Below, one piece after another: positions 1 to 5,203 of a stretch of DNA of 5,203 nt. Source of the DNA: Bryobacterales bacterium (GTDB taxonomy: Bacteria; Acidobacteriota; Terriglobia; Bryobacterales; Bryobacteraceae); contig PLRZ01000516.1 of assembly GCA_003164075.1 (NCBI GenBank), positions 944 to 6,146 on the forward strand, read 5' to 3'. Numbering within the stretch: the stretch's first letter is position 1; the number at the start of each line of letters is the position of its first letter. The position numbers were made by a program, and so were the translations under genes. Below the pieces are notes generated by a model. It worked only from the letters and a program-made list of their open reading frames with translations. It did not search any database and was not told the DNA's origin.

Positions 1-184
1 AATTCCACGACCTCAGGAGTTCTGTCCTTGCGTGACGGTGAAGTAGATCCCAGGGAGTCTCCCCAACTGGAACCTGGAAGAGGGGCACGCCGGGTCCCGC
101 ACGGTGGCCGGGCGTCACGCGCGCGCGAGGACGGTGTAAGCGGTTTTCTGTCACCGGAATCCGCTGAGATACGTCACTCTATAT
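1..184. other. Upstream leader, no convincing gene
   Basis: This stretch precedes the protease gene and holds nothing I can name. Open frames cross it on both strands: one on + runs from the left edge to about 396, and one on - runs from a GTG near 117 off the left edge. Their translations are rich in Arg, Gly and Pro, show no domain, and lack a ribosome binding site. A short alternating CG run lies at 118-127. An AT-rich patch (TATATA, 180-185) abuts the protease ATG. I could not find a -35/-10 pair with acceptable spacing. The promoter of the protease gene should lie here or further left, but I cannot place it. Confidence 0.55.
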
Positions 185-3100
185 ATGTCCCGATCGGGTT
201 GTGCCCTTTTCCTCTTATTCGCGCTTGCCAGCCTTTTACCGGCGGCGCCTCCGCCGAGCCACGAATGGATGGTGCTCCTCGCCGAGCCCCCGGTGGTGGA
301 CCGCTTCCCCGGGCGCATCGAGCAGACGCGCGCCGCCTCCGAGTCATACCGGCAGCACCTGCGCGACGCGCAGCAGAACGTTCGCACGCAGATTGAAGCG
401 ATGTCCGTTATGGTGACCGGCGCCGTCCAGCACCTGCTCAATGGAGTATTTGTGAATGCCACACCGGCGCAGGCGGCGGCATTGGGCAGTCTGCCCGGGG
501 TGCAGGCGGTGGTGCCTATGCGGCGCTTTCACATCGACGACCAACTCAGCTTGAGCGACGTCCAGCAGGCCTGGAGCAGCGCGCCAATCGGTGGGGCGGG
601 CAATGCCGGCGCGGGATTGAAAATCGGGATTATCGATACCGGGATCGACCAGACGCACCCTTCGTTTCAGGACAGCTCGCTCACGCCGCCCGCCGGCTTC
701 CCCAAGTGCGGCGTGCCTTCGGATTGTGCCTTTACGAACAATAAGGTGATCGTGGCGCGAAGTTATGTGAGCACCCTGACCGCCGGCAGCAACGCGAGTA
801 ATCCCGCCGCCGATTCGCGGCCCGACGATATCTCTGCGCGAGACTTGACCGGGCACGGAACCGCTGTGTCGTCGGTGGCGGCCGGCGTCGCCTCGTCGTA
901 CCTTACGACGGCGCTCTCCGGCGTGGCGCCGAAAGCATTTCTGGGCAACTACAAGATCTACGGCTCGCCCGAACTCGGCAGTGGAGCGTCCGAAGCGGGC
1001 ATCCTGCAGGCGCTTGACGATGCCGTTACCGATGGCATGGACGTGGTGAATTTTTCCTCCGGCGGTCCGGCCTTCGAAGGGCCAACGGATAGCGGCGCCA
1101 CCTGTGGACTCTCGGCGGGCCAGCCCTGCGACCCGCTCGCCGCGGCGTTTGAGAGCGCCATGAAGAACGGGCAGGTCATCGTCGTGGCGGCGGCCGGCAA
1201 CGCCGGATCCTCGGGATATCAATACGGTCAGACGGGCGCGGCCACCTACGGCACCGTCGCGTCGCCGGGGTATACGCCCTCGGTCATCGCGGCCGGCGGT
1301 GTTGAAAACGACGTGGTGTACAGCGATTCGATCATGGTGTCGGGCAGCGGCGTCCCGGCCAACCTGGCCACGCTCGCGGCTTTCCCGGCGGCGGACAACC
1401 CTACGATGCCGGCGCTCCTGACCGCGCCGCTGGTGGACGTGGCGCAGATCGGCGCAGACCCACTGTTGTGTGCCGCCGCACCCCCGGCGGGTTCTTTGAA
1501 CGGCGCGGTCGCCCTGATTCTGCGGGGCACCTGCAATTTCAGCGTGAAGGTGCCCAACGCGCAATCGGCGGGCGCGGTGGGCGTCATCCTCATCGATACC
1601 AGCACCGGCAGTCTGACCGGTTGGGGCGGCCTGGGCGGCGCTACCATTCCGGCGTTCATGGTCAGCCAGGCGGACGGGCAGAATCTGCAGACTTTCGTGG
1701 ACGCCAACCCCACCACCACCGTGACCCTGGACCCGAACCGCACCCAGGCGCCGGCCGGCACGCTGGGATTGATTCCGGACGCTACCGCGTCCTTCGCCTC
1801 GCGCGGCCCAAGCATCGGCAACTACGGGTTGAAGCCGGATGTGTCGGCGGTGGCGACCAACTTCCTGCTGGCGGCTCAAGACGTGGATCCCTATGGCGAC
1901 CTCTTCTCGTCCTCGCGGTACAGCGTGGCGGATGGAACCAGCTTCGCCAGCCCCATGCTGGCGGGCGCCGCGGCGTTGGTGAAGCAGGCGCAGCCGGCTC
2001 TGACACCGCTGCAGGTGAAGTCGGCCCTGGTGAATTCGGCGACGCTGGCGGGCATCCTGAATCAGGCCGGAACGGGGCCGGTCGCGATAGCCGACGTGGG
2101 TTCGGGACTTCTCGAAGCCCAGAACGCGGTGGTCTCGCCGGTGCTGTTCGTCCCGTCAACGGTGTCTTTCGGCCTGATCGCCGGTTCGCTGCCGCCGGCG
2201 CAAACGTTGGCAGTTACTAATAAGTCCGGGACGTCGCTAACTTACACTGTTTCCCCGATTACCGCCGCTCCGGCCACACAGGTGCTTGTGACGAATTCCG
2301 GCAGTTCGATTTCCGTGAGGCTTTCCGGATCCATACCGCCCGCGGGCCGCTATGAAGGCGTCATCAACGTGAGCGGCGCCGCCGTTCCGCTGCACATCCC
2401 GTACATGTTTCTGGTAGCCAGCAACACCGTCTACGACGTGGTTCCGCTGCTGGGCGATGGCTTCGACGGTCCGGTGAGTCAGGAGATCCCAGCCGCTTAC
2501 GGTGGGGGGCTCGCCATTCGTGTGATCGACCAATACGGCGCCGCGGTCCCCGGCGCCGCGGTGCAATGGCTGGCGACTCAGGGCGGGGGACAGGTACTCT
2601 CCGGCGCGCAATACACCAACACCGCGACCGATGTGAACGGCGTGGCATTCGCCACGGTGGTGCTCGGGGCGGCTGCCGGTACGCAACAGTTCAGCGCCAC
2701 CGTCAAAGGGCTTCCAGTCACCTTTACGGGGAATGCACGCATCGCGCCGGCGATCGCTGCCGGCGGCATCATGGATGCGGCCAGCTTCACGCCGGGCCGG
2801 GCCGTTGCCGCGGGTTCCATTATCTCCATTTTCGGAAGCCACCTTGCCGATAACGCCGGTTCGGCCTCGCAGTTTCCTCTTCCGCTGGGAATTGGCGGGA
2901 CGGCTTTCAGTTTCGACATTCCTTCGGCCGGCATCAGCCTGCCGGGCCGTTTCCACTATGTAAGTCCAAACCAGATCAACTTACAGGTTCCCTGGGAGTT
3001 GGCTAACTACCCCTCGGCCACCGTGAAAGTGATTCTGAACTACACTTACAGCGCCGAGTACACGTTGAATCTGGCTGCTTATGCGCCCGGGTTCTTTTCC

Positions 3101-3463
3101 TATCAGTCGAACGGGCAGTCGAATGCCGCCGCGCTCGACTTGAGCTACATCGAGATATCGGCCAGCCACCCGGTGTCGCGCGGAAGCACGGTGGTGTTGT
3201 TTCTCAACGGGCTGGGGCCGGTGAACAATCGGCCCGCGGACGGCTGGCCGGCGGCCGACGCCTCAGCGACCACGGTGTCGACGCCCACTATCTCGATCGG
3301 TGGACAGCCCGCCACGGTCACTTTCAGCGGACTGGCTCCCGGCTATGCGGATTTGTACCAGGTGAACGCGACGGTCCCTGCCGGTATCGGGACGGGAGCG
3401 CAGACGGTCACCTGCGCCGTTAACGGAGTCTCCTGCCCGGCGGTGACTCTGTACGTGAATTGA
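185..3463 (+). CDS. Secreted multidomain subtilisin-like serine protease (S8) with PA domain and Solibacter-type C-terminal domain
   Basis: This is a predicted exported endopeptidase of the subtilase family, 1092 residues. Residues 1-21 look like a signal peptide (hydrophobic FLLFALASLLPA, small residues at the cut). Residues about 27-117 resemble an I9 inhibitor propeptide, which normally folds the enzyme and is then removed. The catalytic triad is visible: Asp151 in GIIDTGID, His224 in GHGT and Ser586 in DGTSFASPM. The oxyanion Asn is Asn339 in AAAGN. A PA domain (about 415-515) is inserted between Asn339 and Ser586. An Fn3/Ig-like module follows (about 653-745), then a Big_1-like module (about 746-850), then a TIGR03437-type Solibacter domain (about 855-1090). 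Beyond Cys6 in the signal peptide, all eight cysteines fall into close pairs (175/181, 307/315, 429/450, 1077/1084), as expected for disulfides outside the cytoplasm. The ATG at 185 is the first usual start codon after the in-frame stop at 137-139, though no good Shine-Dalgarno is seen. The substrate is unknown. The family call is firm; exact domain edges are estimates. Confidence 0.95.
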   Translation: MSRSGCALFLLFALASLLPAAPPPSHEWMVLLAEPPVVDRFPGRIEQTRAASESYRQHLRDAQQNVRTQIEAMSVMVTGAVQHLLNGVFVNATPAQAAALGSLPGVQAVVPMRRFHIDDQLSLSDVQQAWSSAPIGGAGNAGAGLKIGIIDTGIDQTHPSFQDSSLTPPAGFPKCGVPSDCAFTNNKVIVARSYVSTLTAGSNASNPAADSRPDDISARDLTGHGTAVSSVAAGVASSYLTTALSGVAPKAFLGNYKIYGSPELGSGASEAGILQALDDAVTDGMDVVNFSSGGPAFEGPTDSGATCGLSAGQPCDPLAAAFESAMKNGQVIVVAAAGNAGSSGYQYGQTGAATYGTVASPGYTPSVIAAGGVENDVVYSDSIMVSGSGVPANLATLAAFPAADNPTMPALLTAPLVDVAQIGADPLLCAAAPPAGSLNGAVALILRGTCNFSVKVPNAQSAGAVGVILIDTSTGSLTGWGGLGGATIPAFMVSQADGQNLQTFVDANPTTTVTLDPNRTQAPAGTLGLIPDATASFASRGPSIGNYGLKPDVSAVATNFLLAAQDVDPYGDLFSSSRYSVADGTSFASPMLAGAAALVKQAQPALTPLQVKSALVNSATLAGILNQAGTGPVAIADVGSGLLEAQNAVVSPVLFVPSTVSFGLIAGSLPPAQTLAVTNKSGTSLTYTVSPITAAPATQVLVTNSGSSISVRLSGSIPPAGRYEGVINVSGAAVPLHIPYMFLVASNTVYDVVPLLGDGFDGPVSQEIPAAYGGGLAIRVIDQYGAAVPGAAVQWLATQGGGQVLSGAQYTNTATDVNGVAFATVVLGAAAGTQQFSATVKGLPVTFTGNARIAPAIAAGGIMDAASFTPGRAVAAGSIISIFGSHLADNAGSASQFPLPLGIGGTAFSFDIPSAGISLPGRFHYVSPNQINLQVPWELANYPSATVKVILNYTYSAEYTLNLAAYAPGFFSYQSNGQSNAAALDLSYIEISASHPVSRGSTVVLFLNGLGPVNNRPADGWPAADASATTVSTPTISIGGQPATVTFSGLAPGYADLYQVNATVPAGIGTGAQTVTCAVNGVSCPAVTLYVN

Positions 3464-3494
3464 TTCCGGACGCGACCGGCGGTAGACTCCAGGT

Positions 3495-3962
3495 ATGAGA
3501 GAATACTTGGTTCCCGCTCTGATTCTCTTTTGCCTGCCGCCCCTTGGTGCACAGGTGGCGCCTGCCGGCTGGCAGACCGTCAAAGATCCCAAGAACTCCT
3601 GCCAGATTGCCGTCCCGGCGGATTGGCAGGTATATGGCGAAAGCCGAAGCGCGGCGGTGCTCCACGATACTTCGACGGCGCTCGCCGTGGTCACCAGCCA
3701 GCCTGGGCAGACCTTTACCCCGCTGACGGAGTTCTTTCAGAAGGTCCTGAACATTCGCAAGGAGAAGATGTTCGAGAACACTCCCAAGCGAATTTTCTAT
3801 CAGGACAAGACTTCGGCGAACGCCGACGATCCGAATTCTTACACCTTCAGCGTTCCGGGAAGGGCCGGCACGTGTAGCGGCCGTCTGACATTTCTGCCGA
3901 GCGTTCCGGAGGAAGTGGCCCGCAAGATCGCGCTGAGTCTGGGACCGGTGCCGGTAAGCTAA
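3495..3962 (+). CDS. Small exported protein of unknown function
   Basis: This is a 155-residue protein that I do not recognise. Residues 1-19 form a probable signal peptide (hydrophobic LVPALILFCLPPLGA, likely cut before Gln20). No lipobox is present, so it is probably soluble in the periplasm or released. The mature part opens with GWQTVKDPKNSCQIAVPADW, a pattern reminiscent of small periplasmic proteins with a PsbP/DcrB-like fold, but the resemblance is too weak to assign. Cys36 and Cys127 are the only mature cysteines and could form a disulfide. There are no repeats or membrane spans after the signal. It starts 31 bases after the protease stop on the same strand, so co-transcription is likely. 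The nearest purine-rich sites (GGCGG at 3478-3482, AGG at 3491-3493) are poorly spaced from the ATG, so initiation looks weak. Its TAA stop is the first three bases of the palindrome core at 3960. That it is a real gene is supported by the signal peptide, the position and the lack of a competing frame. Confidence 0.8.
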   Translation: MREYLVPALILFCLPPLGAQVAPAGWQTVKDPKNSCQIAVPADWQVYGESRSAAVLHDTSTALAVVTSQPGQTFTPLTEFFQKVLNIRKEKMFENTPKRIFYQDKTSANADDPNSYTFSVPGRAGTCSGRLTFLPSVPEEVARKIALSLGPVPVS

Positions 3963-4036
3963 TTCGGGGACAGGCTACATAACCTCGAAATAGGCCGGAC
4001 TGTATTTCGAGGTTATGTAGCCTGTCCCCGAATTAG
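3959..4036. repeat. Perfect 34-bp palindrome with 10-base loop (REP/MITE-like)
   Basis: The left arm at 3959-3992 is exactly complementary to the right arm at 4003-4036, and the loop at 3993-4002 is GGCCGGACTG. The core arms begin TAATTCGGGGACAGGCTAC and end in an AT-rich tip (CGAAATA). The first TAA is the stop codon of the preceding gene. No T-run follows on either strand, so this is not a canonical intrinsic terminator, although such a hairpin would probably impede transcription or protect mRNA ends. From memory, motifs like TTCGGGGACAGGCTAC accompany REP-associated IS200-like (Y1) transposases in several phyla. That makes a non-autonomous mobile repeat the best guess. No transposase is present in the window. 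Confidence 0.85.
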
Positions 4037-4091
4037 GTCCGCAGGTGGGGCAGGCGGTGCTCGCCTGCCCTTCGAGCAGCGGGCCTAATTC
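4030..4091. repeat. Second stem-loop, overlapping the palindrome's right end
   Basis: Bases 4030-4042 pair with 4079-4091: twelve Watson-Crick pairs and one G-T wobble, built around GAATTAGG and CCTAATTC. Inside lies a further hairpin whose 9-bp stem is 4048-4056 with 4062-4070 (GGGCAGGCG / CGCCTGCCC) and whose loop is GTGCT. The structure shares 4030-4036 with the right arm of the 34-bp palindrome, so the two cannot form fully at once. It looks like a compact REP-type hairpin of about 62 bases. No T-run follows, so terminator function is not supported. Confidence 0.65.
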
Positions 4092-4125
4092 AGCGCGGGA
4101 GGCGGCACCGCCTGCCCCACCTGCG
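4040..4125. repeat. 21-bp perfect inverted repeat, 44-base spacer
   Basis: The left arm 4040-4060 is an exact reverse complement of the right arm 4105-4125 (core GCAGGTGGGGCAGGCGGTGC). The left arm includes half of the small GGGCAGGCG hairpin and part of the 4030-4091 stem, so this pairing competes with that structure. The arms could be the ends of a small decayed element or two oppositely oriented copies of one intergenic repeat. Nothing in the spacer codes for a recognisable protein. Confidence 0.75.
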
Positions 4126-4213
4126 AAGCTCTCTGGACGAGGCAGAAGGTTCAACCAGGTTCAGGTCGTCGGGGCCGGCAATTGCGATGGAGGCACGTGG
4201 AGGAAAGGCCCTG
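4126..4213. other. Intergenic spacer without recognised content
   Basis: Between the inverted-repeat cluster and the receptor terminator I see no gene, RNA or strong hairpin. A short near-repeat (GGTTCAACCAGGTTCAGG, about 4149-4166) contains a GGTTCAA string like a tRNA T-arm, but no acceptor or anticodon arm accompanies it. A frame on + crosses this region (GTG at 4045 to a stop at 4317). It is made largely of the repeats and then runs antisense into the receptor gene, so I do not count it as a gene. Confidence 0.5.
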
Positions 4214-4254
4214 ACAAAGAAATGGGGCAGGCGCTCTTGCGAACGCCTGCCCCG
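4214..4254 (-). terminator. Intrinsic terminator of the TonB-dependent receptor gene
   Basis: On the minus strand, eight bases after the receptor stop codon, a perfect 10-bp GC-rich stem (4244-4253 with 4224-4233, GGGGCAGGCG / CGCCTGCCCC) encloses a 10-base loop. It is followed directly by ATTTCTTTGTC (4223-4213), a T-rich tract. This is the standard layout of a Rho-independent terminator. No T-run lies on the plus-strand side, so it should act only on transcripts coming from the receptor gene. Its stem sequence is the same ten-base motif found in the neighbouring intergenic repeats. Confidence 0.85.
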
Positions 4255-4261
4255 AGGACAA

Positions 4262-5203
4262 TTAGAACTCGATTCTGGCCGAAAACGCCAGGATGCGAGC
4301 CGGTGCTGTTGTGTTGAAAACGCCGGCGGTCAGACTCGTCTGTGCGCCAGAAGTATTGTACACGGAGCTTGAACCGATACCGACGTATTCCGGGTGGTTG
4401 AACAGGTTGTAGGCTTGGGCTTGCAGCCTGAGCCCGCGCCGCTCGCCGAAGATCGGTATGAACTTCGACATGGTGGCGTCCCAGTTGTAAATCATCGGCA
4501 TGTTCAAGACTCCCGCGCCGCCGCCGAGATCCCCGAGCGCCGGGGTGGTGACGGTGGCGGTATAGTTGCCAGGAGCCGCGGGAGCGAACGCCAGTGGATT
4601 GTAGTACAAGCCAGCCGGCACGTTAGCCATCGGATTCCCAACCACCAGGGGCCGCGCGCTTACGTCCGGAGTGCCGGTATAGTCCGGCGTGGTGGGCGTG
4701 AGGCTGACTCCGGGATTGAACGGTATGCCGCTCTGCATGGTGAAGATCCCCGACAGAGTCCAACGATCCACCACAGCGCCCAGTACCTTGGAATGCAATG
4801 CGTTTCCAAGGCCTGGAATGTCGTAGGACCAGTTGATCTGCATGTTCTGAGGGCGATCGAAGCTCTGCCGGCCGTAGTTCCACGATTGGTTATTGGGCAC
4901 GACGGGGTTGAAGCTGCCTAGCCCCATGGCTTTGGAGTAGGTGTATGACACGCCCAGCGCCAATCCATACGTGAAGCGTTGTTGTAGCGACGCCGTCAGC
5001 GCATTGTAGTTGGAATTCCCCAGGTGGTTATAGCTGTTGATGGTGTTGAACCCGGGGTAGACCGTTCGCAGGAGGATGTCCGGCAGCGTTTTGCCGCCAT
5101 TCGTCGCGTCCGCGTTCGCCTGGTTAAAGGGAGCGCGGGTCCCGATCGGAATGGGGTTAATATCGTACGACAGTTGCTGGTTGTAGCCCCAGTCGCCGGT
5201 ATA
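4262..5203 (-). CDS. TonB-dependent receptor, C-terminal beta-barrel part (5' end beyond window)
   Basis: The frame is open from the right edge (5203) to the TAA at 4262-4264 and gives 313 C-terminal residues. It reads as the barrel of an Oar-like acidobacterial TonB-dependent outer-membrane receptor. Typical strings are GNSNYNALTASLQQRF, LGVSYTYSKAMG, SFDRPQNMQINWSYDIPG, WTLSGIFTMQSGIPFNPG, NWDATMSKFIP and LQAQAYNLFNHPEYVGIG. The chain ends in ARIEF with a terminal Phe, the usual signal for outer-membrane barrel assembly. Family members are often around 1000 residues or more, with an N-terminal carboxypeptidase-regulatory-like domain and a plug; those parts are off the window. A TTG at 4961-4963 is not the start, because homologous-looking barrel sequence continues upstream to the edge. 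The family imports bulky substrates (siderophores, glycans, peptides) using TonB energy; the ligand here cannot be read. It converges on the protease operon and has its own terminator. Confidence 0.92.
   Translation of the reverse strand, partial: YTGDWGYNQQLSYDINPIPIGTRAPFNQANADATNGGKTLPDILLRTVYPGFNTINSYNHLGNSNYNALTASLQQRFTYGLALGVSYTYSKAMGLGSFNPVVPNNQSWNYGRQSFDRPQNMQINWSYDIPGLGNALHSKVLGAVVDRWTLSGIFTMQSGIPFNPGVSLTPTTPDYTGTPDVSARPLVVGNPMANVPAGLYYNPLAFAPAAPGNYTATVTTPALGDLGGGAGVLNMPMIYNWDATMSKFIPIFGERRGLRLQAQAYNLFNHPEYVGIGSSSVYNTSGAQTSLTAGVFNTTAPARILAFSARIEF

Noticed and set aside
1..117. A minus-strand frame from a GTG near 117 running off the left edge
   Set aside because: Only about 39 codons are visible, no Shine-Dalgarno precedes the GTG, and the residues match nothing I know. 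A divergent gene beyond the edge cannot be excluded.
1..396. A plus-strand frame open from the left edge to a stop near 396
   Set aside because: It overlaps the signal peptide and propeptide coding region of the protease out of frame, and its Arg/Pro-rich translation shows no recognisable family.
344..1879. A 511-codon open frame on the minus strand inside the protease gene
   Set aside because: It is antisense to catalytic and PA-domain coding sequence, its translation is Arg/Gly/His-rich with no domain, and long shadow frames are expected in GC-rich coding DNA.
3960..4035. The palindrome as a canonical Rho-independent terminator
   Set aside because: Neither strand has a T-run after the stem, and the arms are far longer than usual terminator stems. 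Some effect on transcription is still possible.
4149..4166. GGTTCAA string resembling a tRNA T-arm
   Set aside because: There is no acceptor stem, D-arm or anticodon arm nearby, and the string is only a short near-direct repeat.
4045..4317. A 90-codon plus-strand frame in the intergenic region
   Set aside because: It is made largely of inverted-repeat and terminator sequence and then runs antisense into the receptor gene. No domain or start signal supports it.
4394..4921. A 175-codon plus-strand frame antisense to the receptor
   Set aside because: The minus strand here encodes clear TonB-dependent receptor barrel motifs, so this is a shadow frame.

Overview
The window looks like chromosomal DNA of a GC-rich acidobacterium, most likely of the Bryobacterales / Candidatus Solibacter group. 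The main evidence is the C-terminal module of the large secreted protease, which reads as the 'Solibacter uncharacterized C-terminal domain' (TIGR03437 type). The TonB-dependent receptor at the right edge also has the wording of the very large acidobacterial Oar-like receptor families. Both assignments come from reading the translated sequence, without a database search.

Layout. Positions 1-184 are a leader with no convincing gene. Positions 185-3463 (+) encode a 1092-residue exported subtilisin-family (S8) serine protease with an I9-type propeptide, an inserted PA domain, an Fn3/Ig-like module, a Big_1-like module and the Solibacter C-terminal domain. After 31 bases comes a 155-residue exported protein of unknown function (3495-3962, +), probably in the same transcript. 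On the opposite strand, converging on it, is the 3' end of a TonB-dependent receptor gene (4262 to the right edge, -). Its reading frame is open to the last base, so 313 C-terminal residues are visible.

The roughly 300 bases between the convergent genes are unusually rich in secondary structure. A perfect 34-bp palindrome with a 10-base loop starts on the stop codon of the small gene. A second stem-loop shares the right edge of that palindrome. A 21-bp inverted repeat overlaps the second stem-loop, and a classic intrinsic terminator serves the receptor gene. A ten-base motif, GGGGCAGGCG, or its complement recurs five times through the last three structures. The cluster resembles a REP/BIME or MITE-like insertion, and it is the least ordinary part of the window.

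Together the genes suggest an envelope and extracellular nutrition theme: an exported protease, a small exported partner of unknown role, and an outer-membrane receptor. No direct functional coupling is shown. I see no CRISPR array, tRNA, rRNA, transposase gene or defence system here.
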